NCBI GenBank assembly: GCA_039028975.1
Contig: JBCCHB010000028.1
Coordinates: 57,834 to 121,833, forward strand
Length of the DNA stretch: 64,000 nucleotides
Source: JAHBNG01 sp039028975
GTDB taxonomy: Bacteria; Chloroflexota; Anaerolineae; Caldilineales; Caldilineaceae
Direction: 5' to 3'
Shown here: in pieces, positions 1 through 8,195 of the stretch
How positions within the stretch are numbered: position 1 is the first letter of the stretch
Layout: each line of letters starts with the position of its first letter
The notes under the pieces: generated by a model
What the model was told of the DNA's origin: nothing
What the model saw: only the letters and a program-made list of their open reading frames with translations
Databases searched by the model: none
Position numbers and translations under genes: made by a program

Positions 1-1
1 A

Positions 2-1348
2 AACAATCCGGTATGTGGTAACGGGGTTAAGATGGATGGCACAATGGTAACTGGCAACGATCCCGCCGATACAAGCTTGGCAGTGGATACTCAATTTGTC
101 ATTGATTGGATCACCCACCTGACCAACAAATACGGCAATGCAGGTTCCGGAGGCATCTCATACTATAGCTTGGATAATGAACCTATGCTCTGGTCCAAGA
201 CCCACCGCGATCTGCATCCGGAACCCGTTGGGTACGAAGAACTGCGTGAGAAGAGCTACGCTTATGGAGCTGCTGTTAAGGAGGCAGATCCCTCTGCAAT
301 GACTATCGGACCTGTCTTGTGGGGCTGGACTGCTTACTTCTATTCTGCGCTGGACCAGACCACCGATGAATGGTGGAAAAATCCATTAGATCGAAATGCC
401 CACGGTGGCCTACCCCTAACGGCTTGGTACTTGCAAGAGATGAAAGCTTACGAAGATCAACATAGCGTCCGTATTTTAGACTATTTAGATCTCCATTACT
501 ACCCTGCCTCGGAAGGCGTTGCCCTTGCTTCGGTTGGGGATGCTGAAACACAAGCGTTGCGATTGCGATCAACTCGTTCACTATGGGATGCCAGCTATGT
601 AGATGAGAGCTGGATCAACCAACCGATCCGCTTTATCCCCATGATGCGAGAGTGGATTGAAGAATATTATCCAGGCACCAAAATTGCCATTAGTGAGTAC
701 AACTGGGGCGGATTAGAAGATATTAATGGCGCGCTGACCCAAGCTGACGTGTTAGGTATTTTCGGACGAGAAGGCGTCCACATGGCCATGCTTTGGGATC
801 CTGGTCCGGTAGATGCACCGTATATCAATGCTTTCCGCATGTATCGAGATTATGATGGGCAAGGCAGTACATTTGGCGACGTGAGTATTCACTCGCTCAG
901 TCAAGATCAGGAGCGAATTTCAGTTTATGCCGCCCACCGGACGGACGATAATGCATTGACAATTATGCTCATAAACAAAATGGACTTCTCCCTAGAGATT
1001 CATATGAACATCAAGGACTTCGAATTTGGTGAGTGGGTACAGGTCTATCAGTACAGTGCTGACAATCTAAGCGAAATTGTTAGAACTGCCGATGTCCCCA
1101 CCAACTTTGTGGGCTTAACGACGAATGTGCCAGCCGAATCCATTTCATTAATGATTGTCCCGACCTTCGTCCCAACCCCAACTCCAGATCCGCTGGCTAC
1201 AGCTACATTCACGCCCACACCGACGCCGACAGTGGATCCACTCGCTCCCACTCAGCCATCAACCGCAACGCCTACTCCCAGTGGTAGCATCATCCCAGGA
1301 GGTGGGCAAGAAAGGGTTCCATCCATCTATTTGCCCTTGATTCAGTAA
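2..1348 (+). CDS. GH44-family glycoside hydrolase, 5' end outside the window
   Basis: Secreted beta-glucanase/xyloglucanase-type enzyme. The frame is open to the first base, so the N-terminus is missing. The reading begins NNPVCGNGVKMDGT. SLDNEP near codon 60 fits the acid/base Glu of GH44 and ISEYNWGG near codon 235 fits the nucleophile. A short beta domain follows, then a Thr/Pro linker (PTPTP units) and the tail IYLPLIQ. The linker and tail suggest export and surface retention. The next gene starts about 110 bp downstream with its own ribosome site, so an operon is not obvious. GH44 is my family assignment from motifs; the substrate (cellulose, xyloglucan, mannan) cannot be read from sequence. 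Confidence 0.85.
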   Translation, partial: NNPVCGNGVKMDGTMVTGNDPADTSLAVDTQFVIDWITHLTNKYGNAGSGGISYYSLDNEPMLWSKTHRDLHPEPVGYEELREKSYAYGAAVKEADPSAMTIGPVLWGWTAYFYSALDQTTDEWWKNPLDRNAHGGLPLTAWYLQEMKAYEDQHSVRILDYLDLHYYPASEGVALASVGDAETQALRLRSTRSLWDASYVDESWINQPIRFIPMMREWIEEYYPGTKIAISEYNWGGLEDINGALTQADVLGIFGREGVHMAMLWDPGPVDAPYINAFRMYRDYDGQGSTFGDVSIHSLSQDQERISVYAAHRTDDNALTIMLINKMDFSLEIHMNIKDFEFGEWVQVYQYSADNLSEIVRTADVPTNFVGLTTNVPAESISLMIVPTFVPTPTPDPLATATFTPTPTPTVDPLAPTQPSTATPTPSGSIIPGGGQERVPSIYLPLIQ

Positions 1349-1459
1349 GAAATATTGTCGTAAAAATTGTAGTCACCCTGGCAGATGGCTTCCGTTTTAA
1401 AGGGAGGCTTACGCAGACCAACTCTAATCGTATTAATTCGTATGCAGTAGGAGGTAATT

Positions 1460-2260
1460 ATGTATTTCTATCACTATTTTCGTAATAACACTGAAAAGCT
1501 ACTTTTGAAGATGATTTGCCAATTGCCAGGCAACACAAGCACTCTACAATCCACGTCCACATTACATCGCGTAAAAGTTATGAGCGGTCTCTTAAAAGGC
1601 AAGTATTTCTCTATGCCTCAACTAGAGAAGCTATCATTTGCGTTGGGAACCTATGAGCCTCACATTGTCGAGTGCATGAAGCAGTATATTAAACCTGGAG
1701 CTGTTGTATACGATATCGGCGCAAATGCTGGGTATCTTACTCTTACCCTATCTACAATCTCGCAAGATAGTGGACAGGTGTTTGCCTTTGAACCTGATCC
1801 ACAAAATTTGGCTGCGCTCAATCAGAATATTCAAGATAATGGTTTGAGCAATGTGCAGGTTATCGAGAAAGCAGTAAGTGACACCACAGGTGAGCTTACC
1901 TTTGCCAGTTTTGAATATTCCCTTGTAGGGCACCTTTCCACCCCAGATACGCCTGATGATGCCACCCTATTGCAGGTCCAGTCGGTTACATTGGATGAGT
2001 TTGTCTATGAGCAAGGTTTTCCTGTCCCGGACTTTATTAAGATAGATACAGAAGGTGCTGAGGATCGAGTAATTTTTGGTGCGGACCGCTTACTTCGCGA
2101 AGAAAAACCAGTTATTCTTGCCGAAGTGAGGAAGGGTGATATCTATCAAAATGTCGTTGACTATGTGACAGAGCGAGATTATCGTTTTGAATTTCTGGAG
2201 GGGGGATGGCAATTCGAGAAGCATGGTTTGGGTGACATGTTGTTTATACCGAAGGTGTAA
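1460..2260 (+). CDS. FkbM-family SAM-dependent methyltransferase
   Basis: O-methyltransferase of the FkbM type, usually acting on sugars or secondary metabolites in the cytoplasm. 266 residues, standard length. The SAM-binding motif VYDIGANAGYLTL lies near residues 77-90, followed by FEPDPQN (acidic residue contacting the SAM ribose) and the FkbM hallmark IKIDTEGAED near residue 195. An AGGAGG-type ribosome site sits 6-7 bases before the ATG. It lies between two secreted-protein genes on the same strand, and the context does not reveal the acceptor. Confidence 0.88.
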   Translation: MYFYHYFRNNTEKLLLKMICQLPGNTSTLQSTSTLHRVKVMSGLLKGKYFSMPQLEKLSFALGTYEPHIVECMKQYIKPGAVVYDIGANAGYLTLTLSTISQDSGQVFAFEPDPQNLAALNQNIQDNGLSNVQVIEKAVSDTTGELTFASFEYSLVGHLSTPDTPDDATLLQVQSVTLDEFVYEQGFPVPDFIKIDTEGAEDRVIFGADRLLREEKPVILAEVRKGDIYQNVVDYVTERDYRFEFLEGGWQFEKHGLGDMLFIPKV

Positions 2261-2431
2261 GGAGTGTGATGTAAATAGCCTGCTCGTATCAATCAGAATG
2301 AACCACATCAAATGACCACGTTATTTCAAATTCGTCCCCAAGTGTTCGCGAGGTGACTTATCAAATCCCATTTTGGGCCTTCCCTTCCACTGAGCATACG
2401 ACCTACCATCCTATTACGATTAGGCGCTTTA

Positions 2432-4369
2432 TTGTTCCTATTAGCTTGTCTTCTGTTAACAGGTGGAAATGGCAACGCGGGTTACTTTCGCATGACTCAT
2501 GCTATCACACCTGATGTACATTTTTCATCTCTCGGAGAACCATTCATAGAAGTTGCTAATCAGTCAGGTGTATCTGGATATGATATTGGTATCTTTGGGA
2601 CTAACTTTGGTTCTACTGCCGGACGCGTGACCATTCTTGGCACGGAAGCAGAGGTGGAAGAATGGCTTGACACATTTGTCAAAGTAACAATTCCAGCTGC
2701 CGAGCCTGGAGTAGGTGAGCTACGATTAACAACAACTGAAGGTCTTTCAGTAACGAATCTCTTTCAGCTCTATACCATTAGCCCTATATTTCAAACACCA
2801 CCACCAACCACTTTCCATGATGTTGCTCAGGGCAAACCCGCCTATTTGACCAATTTAACCGATACCTTTTGCTTCCGTCAGCCAGAGAACGTATGGACAG
2901 AACCCACTGAATATTTAACCAATTACCGCTGCGGGTATTCGGGAATAACTGGGGATGGCCATGCCACTCTGGATGCTTCTTCGACAGATGGTGCAATTAT
3001 TGCGGTTGATTTGGAACAAACGCTGACGGGGCACTTCTACTTCCAGTTCTGGAACTCAAGCGGTTGGTATTCAGGGCAGAGCGCTGTTCCACAGAATTAC
3101 GAAGTTGAGGTCTCGGTAGATTCAACAGATGGCTTGAATGGTACATGGATAAGCGTACATAGTGAGGTAGGAAATTCACGCGCCTTTCGCCTCCATGAAG
3201 TGGTGATGCCAAGCGGTGGCGCGCAGTGGATACGGTTGAGGGTGACGAGCAGCAATTTGGATAACAACACGTTTATCATGAAGACGATTCGCCTATACCA
3301 GCCCTCAGCGAGCAACGGTATCCAGTCAAGTAGTATTCAGCCAAAGACAACCCAGTTGAATACCTTCCAAGACAAGTGGGATATGTTTGCTGTCTACGGT
3401 GACTCGATTACCAAAGATGCAAATGAACTCATTGGACCCCTTGGATTAGCTAAACAGATTCAGGAGATCTCAAACGGGGTTGAAGAGCCATTGGTTCCTG
3501 TCTTTGGCCTTTCCGGGCAGAATTCAACGGGCCTTGTGGAGCAAACCGAGGTCGATTCTGACATCTACGATGCTTTTGCTCAAGATGGCAGCGGCAGCCA
3601 GGCCCTCTATTGGGGCATCGGATTGGGGACCAATGATTCTCAGGACAGCATTGACCTGAGCGAAGAGACTTGGTCAAACATCGGTGCCTTTGATGAACGG
3701 ATGGATGCCATTGTTCAAGAGATCATCCGGCGAGAAGCTGCACCTATTTTGGCACGCCTGCCAGATACAGATGAGGCCCAGGGCGGCTTTGGCACGTTGG
3801 CTTCCAAGAAGAAGCTCCTCGCCGATATTGATCGCCTGGGAGCTCAATATCGCTTAATTCCTGGCCCGGATTTCTATACGGCATTTCGATACAACATTGA
3901 ATTTGAGGAGAGTAGTTGGCTCCGAGCAGGCGATGGAACGCACCATACCAACGAGGGGCGTCTAGAGCATGTAAGGCTCTGGGCCGAAGCTTTTGTACGC
4001 GGCACCAATCGAGCAGATTTTGTAACTGCACCCACCCCTACACCGACAGCAACACAGACCAATACACCTCCTCCAACCAACACGCCAACTGAGACCCGAA
4101 CGCCGATACCTTCGGCAACACCTACATCCGTAACGCTCCTACCATCTGCAACTCATACAGCTACGCCAACCGTTATTGCGATGACAAGTTCTCCTACTGC
4201 TACGTCGCCAACTGCCATGGCGTCATTGACTCCTATAGCGACTCTCACAGTGACACCAACTGGCACATCGACTGCTGTTGTCGTACCAACTGCTCTAGCC
4301 ACGCCAAATAGCGGCAACCCATTGGAGGAGAATCCCCCATTTAGTCTATTCCTGCCTCTGGTTCGATAA
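2432..4369 (+). CDS. Secreted TIG-domain plus SGNH/GDSL hydrolase with Thr/Pro-rich tail
   Basis: Exported esterase-like protein. Order: hydrophobic signal region, an IPT/TIG-like Ig domain (about residues 35-120), a beta-sandwich middle region, an SGNH hydrolase domain (about 320-535), a Thr/Pro linker, and the tail LFLPLVR. SGNH blocks are visible: VYGDSIT (nucleophile Ser), GQNSTG, GLGTNDS and DGTHHTNEGR (Asp and His). The start is uncertain. The TTG at 2432 is the only usual start codon in this open stretch but cuts into the hydrophobic segment. The frame stays open upstream to a stop at 2354, with no ATG or GTG, and includes an Arg-rich n-region typical of a signal peptide. Either a rare start (CTG at 2390) is used or the 5' end carries an error. 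Confidence 0.8.
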   Translation: MFLLACLLLTGGNGNAGYFRMTHAITPDVHFSSLGEPFIEVANQSGVSGYDIGIFGTNFGSTAGRVTILGTEAEVEEWLDTFVKVTIPAAEPGVGELRLTTTEGLSVTNLFQLYTISPIFQTPPPTTFHDVAQGKPAYLTNLTDTFCFRQPENVWTEPTEYLTNYRCGYSGITGDGHATLDASSTDGAIIAVDLEQTLTGHFYFQFWNSSGWYSGQSAVPQNYEVEVSVDSTDGLNGTWISVHSEVGNSRAFRLHEVVMPSGGAQWIRLRVTSSNLDNNTFIMKTIRLYQPSASNGIQSSSIQPKTTQLNTFQDKWDMFAVYGDSITKDANELIGPLGLAKQIQEISNGVEEPLVPVFGLSGQNSTGLVEQTEVDSDIYDAFAQDGSGSQALYWGIGLGTNDSQDSIDLSEETWSNIGAFDERMDAIVQEIIRREAAPILARLPDTDEAQGGFGTLASKKKLLADIDRLGAQYRLIPGPDFYTAFRYNIEFEESSWLRAGDGTHHTNEGRLEHVRLWAEAFVRGTNRADFVTAPTPTPTATQTNTPPPTNTPTETRTPIPSATPTSVTLLPSATHTATPTVIAMTSSPTATSPTAMASLTPIATLTVTPTGTSTAVVVPTALATPNSGNPLEENPPFSLFLPLVR

Positions 4370-4473
4370 GGCAGAGCCAGAAAAATATTTACAGAAAGAA
4401 GAACAACGCTTTCAGCTCAGGCTATTCCACAGAATAAATGTTCGTTGGCGAAACGCCCACTTCGTGAACAGTA

Positions 4474-4489
4474 GGCACGGCGTCGTGCC
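4474..4489. repeat. Short hairpin between convergent genes
   Basis: GGCACG, a 4-base loop, then CGTGCC. It sits in the 150-bp gap between the SGNH hydrolase gene and the convergent aminotransferase gene. No T-run follows on either strand, so this is not a canonical intrinsic terminator, although it could help end transcription. Confidence 0.35.
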
Positions 4490-4520
4490 GATTCGATCCG
4501 CACGAGGCATGCTTACTGCT

Positions 4521-5672
4521 CTACTTCTGTACCAGCTCCCCATGTGCCCACTCCAACCAGGGTGTTAATGCCTCAATATCACTCGTTTCCACTGTCGCTC
4601 CTCCCCAAATCCGTAGACCGGCTGGCGCATCGCGGTAGGCACCAATATCGTACGCCACCCCTTCGTCCTCCAACAAGCTAACTATTTTCTTAGCCAACCC
4701 AGCCTGCTCATCTGGCGAAAGGGTTTGGGCCGGTTTTCCATCAAAGGTCATACATATGGACGTGCTGGAGCGAATTGTCGGATCCGTTACTAGAAAGCGG
4801 ATCCACGGCACCTGCTCGACCCAGCGATTGAGGGCCGCTAGATTGTCCTGAGTGCGACGAAGTAAAGCAGGCAAACCACCAATTGATTCCCCCCATTTAA
4901 GTCCATCAAGGGCATCTTCGACGCAGAGCATGGAAGGCGTATTGATGGTGGAGCCTTCAAAGATTCCCTTATTGAGCTTGCCACCCTTTGTCATACGAAA
5001 GATCTTGGGTTGAGGCCAGGATGGCGTGTAGCTCTCGAGGCGTTCCACCGCCCGAGGGCTAAGCACCAGCATTCCATGAGCCGCCTCGCCACCCATGACC
5101 TTTTGCCAGGACCACGTCACCACATCCAATTTAGGCCACGGTAGATCCATGGCAAAAGCTGCTGAGGTTGCATCGCATATTGCCAAACCAGAGCGATCGC
5201 TGGCAATCCAATCACCGTTGGGGACGCAAGCTCCGGATGTTGTACCATTCCACGTAAAGACGACGTCATTAGACCATTCGACTTGGGTTAGATCTGGCAA
5301 CGTCCCATACTCAGCCACGTCTATTCGACACTTGTCCAGCCTAAGCTGCTTTTGTACATCCGTAACCCAGCCTGAGCCAAAGCTCTCCCAGGCAAGCATT
5401 TCCACACCTCTCGCACCCAACAGAGACCACATGGCCATTTCCATTGCCCCTGTATCGGATGCTGGTACAATGCCAATCTGATAGTCTGATGGAATACCCA
5501 ATAAGCTGCGTGAACGTTCAATTACTTCTTGTAATCGTGCTTTGCTTGGCTTTGCCCGATGGGAGCGTCCGATTAACGCACCCTCTAAGGCATTGAATGA
5601 CCAGCCTGGGCGTTTAGCACACGGTCCCGATGAAAAGTTAGGATTTTGTGGTTTATGATTTGGTTTGCTCAT
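4521..5672 (-). CDS. serC: Phosphoserine aminotransferase (SerC, alphaproteobacterial/methanosarcinal type)
   Basis: PLP enzyme converting 3-phosphohydroxypyruvate and glutamate to phosphoserine for serine synthesis. The opening NPNFSSGPCAKRPG and the motif LGRSHR-like IGRSHRAKPSK are typical of this SerC subtype. The PLP lysine is in TWSWQKVMGGEAAHGM. 383 residues from the chosen start MSKPNHK, matching the family. The frame stays open 33 codons further upstream, but only this ATG has a purine-rich ribosome site (GAGAG) in front and conservation begins right after it. No serA or serB is adjacent. Confidence 0.85.
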   Translation of the reverse strand: MSKPNHKPQNPNFSSGPCAKRPGWSFNALEGALIGRSHRAKPSKARLQEVIERSRSLLGIPSDYQIGIVPASDTGAMEMAMWSLLGARGVEMLAWESFGSGWVTDVQKQLRLDKCRIDVAEYGTLPDLTQVEWSNDVVFTWNGTTSGACVPNGDWIASDRSGLAICDATSAAFAMDLPWPKLDVVTWSWQKVMGGEAAHGMLVLSPRAVERLESYTPSWPQPKIFRMTKGGKLNKGIFEGSTINTPSMLCVEDALDGLKWGESIGGLPALLRRTQDNLAALNRWVEQVPWIRFLVTDPTIRSSTSICMTFDGKPAQTLSPDEQAGLAKKIVSLLEDEGVAYDIGAYRDAPAGLRIWGGATVETSDIEALTPWLEWAHGELVQK

Positions 5673-5780
5673 TTGATTATTCTCTCGAGTCATAACAATT
5701 AGTGAGTGATTTGTTTGCGCTAGCGAAGTACATGAGCGAAAATAGATTTTATATTTAGCGCTTGTAACCATTCACGCTCC

Positions 5781-5819
5781 CTGAGCCTGTCGAAGGGGGA
5801 TCAGCTTCGACAAGCTCAG
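5781..5819. repeat. 15-bp inverted repeat (hairpin) of a widespread intergenic type
   Basis: CTGAGCCTGTCGAAG is followed after 9 bases by its reverse complement with one mismatch. The motif built on CTTCGACAAGCTCAG is common in environmental bacterial genomes as a dispersed palindrome. It lies between the divergent serC and xdhC-like genes. One arm recurs with a single mismatch at 35521-35535. Confidence 0.7.
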
Positions 5820-5879
5820 CCTACGTGGGGGAAGTGAACGACTACCAGCGCTTTGTTTGTTACTCTTTATACAGATCCT

Positions 5880-5900
5880 ACCCGATTTTGTCGGGTTTTA
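5880..5900 (+). terminator. Possible small intrinsic terminator or leader hairpin
   Basis: ACCCGA, five bases, TCGGGT, then TTTA. The stem is only 6 bp and the T-run is short. It lies 30-50 bp upstream of the XdhC-like start on the same strand, so it may be a leader structure and not a terminator of another gene. Confidence 0.3.
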
Positions 5901-5931
5901 CCCAACTTTCAAGAACATTTGAGGTGATCTA

Positions 5932-6672
5932 TTGAGCCAAATATTTGCGAAGTTTTCCCAAGCCATTGCTGATGGGCGTCTGATAGGGCTTGCTACGATT
6001 CTGGCTGGCCCTTTGGCGGGACGCAAGCTTCTTATTTACCCTGACGGCACGACCACGGGGTCTATCGAAGAGGGGCTTGTCAACACCGAGGGGCTAGATG
6101 TAGTGATTGCAGCGAAAGCACACGAACGTCTCATCAGCCAGAAATCTGAGCGTATTCAGGTAGCTCATGGTACTGAAACCCTAGATGTCTTTATCGAAAT
6201 CCACGCACCACCCCCCAGGCTAATTGTTGTCGGTGCGGTCCATATTGCCATCCACTTAGCTACCATGGCCAAACCCCTTGGTTTTTACACCATTGTCGTC
6301 GACGCTCGTTCCGCTTTTGCTACAACAGAGCGCTTTCCCCATGTGGATCGGCTGATCACCCAGTGGCCGGCTGATGCCCTGCACGAATTGGGAATTGATG
6401 AATCGAGCTGTATCGTCGTCCTGACTCATGACGAGAAGCTAGATAACCCTGCTTTGGAAGTCGCAGTCCAAAGCCCGGCTCGCTACATTGGGGCTCTTGG
6501 TTCCAAAAAGACCCATGCTAAGCGCGTCGCCAATCTAAAGAATGTAGGCATCACCGATGAGCAGATTGCCCGCATCCATGCACCGATCGGTCTCGACTTG
6601 GGTGGACGTAAACCGGAAGAGATCGCCGTATCGATTATCGCCCAGATTGTGCAGGTACGGAACCAAGGTTGA
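5932..6672 (+). CDS. XdhC/CoxI-family protein
   Basis: Accessory protein of the XdhC type, which binds and sulfurates molybdenum cofactor for insertion into xanthine or CO dehydrogenase-like enzymes. 246 residues: an N-terminal XdhC/CoxI-like domain (about 1-90) and a C-terminal Rossmann domain (RLIVVGAVHIAIHLA near 100; YIGALGSKKTHAKR and DLGGRKPEEIAVSI near the end, both family hallmarks). The start is TTG, supported by GAGGTGATC just upstream. No molybdenum hydroxylase genes lie nearby, and the only Mo-enzyme in the window (at 24.5 kb) is of the sulfite-oxidase class, which does not normally need XdhC. Confidence 0.82.
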   Translation: MSQIFAKFSQAIADGRLIGLATILAGPLAGRKLLIYPDGTTTGSIEEGLVNTEGLDVVIAAKAHERLISQKSERIQVAHGTETLDVFIEIHAPPPRLIVVGAVHIAIHLATMAKPLGFYTIVVDARSAFATTERFPHVDRLITQWPADALHELGIDESSCIVVLTHDEKLDNPALEVAVQSPARYIGALGSKKTHAKRVANLKNVGITDEQIARIHAPIGLDLGGRKPEEIAVSIIAQIVQVRNQG

Positions 6673-6729
6673 GATAAGGTAGACACAACTTTTCAAATGG
6701 GTGCTGAGTATGGAAGGCATGAATTACGA

Positions 6730-7947
6730 CTATGCGTTTGGACGCGCTTTGGCAGAACCCAATATCCAGTGTGCCGCTACGCCAACTACCAAGCCCCAAA
6801 AGGGCGCTCCAATACCCAATATTGTTATATTCGAGGCAGTAATCAAAAATGCGAGAAGCGCTGGCTCCCTTTCTGTTGGCTCCGACATGGCACCGGTCAA
6901 GCCCGCGTTAATGGCTCCCAGCAATGAGAGACCCGCTAATGTAGCAATAAACGCAGCTGGTAATCCATTGAAGAGAGCAACCGCAGTGGCACCAAACAAC
7001 CCAAAGATAATATACCAAAGACCGTAGGCCACCCCAGCAGAGTACCGTTTATCTGGATCTGGGTGGGCATCTGGGCTAACGCAGATGGCCGCGGTAATGG
7101 CAGAAAGGCTGAAACCGAAGTTTCCCATGGGTGCCGCCAGCAGTGATACGATGCCTGTCAAAGTGATAGGGCCCTCTGGAGGTACATTGTATCCAAATGA
7201 ACGGAGTACACCAAGGCCTGGTGCATTTTGAGATGCATTAGCCAAGATAAATAGGGGCAGGCTAAGGCCCAGCAGAGCTTGCAAGCTAAAAGCCGGCACG
7301 ATTAGCACAGGTATGGTCAGGCGTGGGCTGACTCTACCTACATTTAATGTTCCGCCTACGTAGCAAATGAGCAAACCCACTATCATAATTCCAATGGTTG
7401 GTGCGGTGAATTTGAAGCGCTTGAGTAGAAGATAGCCTGCCAACATGGCTACGACAAGCAGCGGAGCCTCTAGCAAATAAGTAAAGACGTTTGTGCCAAA
7501 TTGAAGCAATATACCAGCCATCATCCCCGCGATAATCGTACCGGGGATATACCCCATCATACGGCCAAATAACCCCGAAATACCCAGCAGAATAAGCCCT
7601 ATTGAAGATACAATATAAGCACCAACCGCCTCATTGAATGAATACTCAGGAAGGCTAGAGGCAAGGAGCGCAGCACCTGCCGTTGGCCACGCGGCTAGCA
7701 GAGGCTGGCGGTACCAAAGACTCATCAACAGGCTACAGATGCCTGTCCCTATCATTACAGCCCATACCCAGGACGAAAGCTGCTCATCGGTTAAGCCAGC
7801 ATTCTGTGCCGCTTGAACCACAATAAGCAGAGGACCCGAGCAACCAATTAGCATGGCCACAAACCCAGCTGACACGGATGAAAGGGCTATAGATCGGGGC
7901 AAATCGAACAAATTACGAAGCATTGAAGTGGGTTCCATTGTTAGCAT
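6730..7947 (-). CDS. BenE-family (benzoate/H+ symporter-like) membrane transporter
   Basis: Inner-membrane transporter of 405 residues with about 11-12 hydrophobic helices. The sequence around MLIGCSGPLLIVVQAAQNAGL and the later APMGNFGFSLSAITAAICVSPDAHPDPDKRY match the BenE family, known for benzoate uptake. The start ATG is preceded by AAGGATG. It is convergent with the XdhC-like gene (gap about 57 bp). No aromatic-degradation genes are adjacent, so the substrate is uncertain; other aromatic acids are possible. Confidence 0.85.
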   Translation of the reverse strand: MLTMEPTSMLRNLFDLPRSIALSSVSAGFVAMLIGCSGPLLIVVQAAQNAGLTDEQLSSWVWAVMIGTGICSLLMSLWYRQPLLAAWPTAGAALLASSLPEYSFNEAVGAYIVSSIGLILLGISGLFGRMMGYIPGTIIAGMMAGILLQFGTNVFTYLLEAPLLVVAMLAGYLLLKRFKFTAPTIGIMIVGLLICYVGGTLNVGRVSPRLTIPVLIVPAFSLQALLGLSLPLFILANASQNAPGLGVLRSFGYNVPPEGPITLTGIVSLLAAPMGNFGFSLSAITAAICVSPDAHPDPDKRYSAGVAYGLWYIIFGLFGATAVALFNGLPAAFIATLAGLSLLGAINAGLTGAMSEPTEREPALLAFLITASNITILGIGAPFWGLVVGVAAHWILGSAKARPNA

Positions 7948-8195
7948 CCAGACATCCTTGTTAATTGCACCCTACTCTGCTGACCCCAACGAATTGATAC
8001 TCCATCTCTTAATTCAGGCATCTGCTGTGCTCTGTTGGTTCTATTTCTTGTAGGTGATTTACATTTTCTGAACAATACTTTAAGGATTTGTAAACTTTTT
8101 GACACGACTATTTTGTATCCTTTTCTGGTATCCTTATAGTGGTTGAATTGATCGCAAATGCTTTTTGGGTGCCGGCGACCATTTGGAGAAAATAT

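Noticed and set aside
8139..8195. GTG start for the histidine kinase, 19 codons upstream
   Set aside because: No ribosome site; the internal ATG at 8196 has GGAG at proper distance and precedes the first membrane helix.
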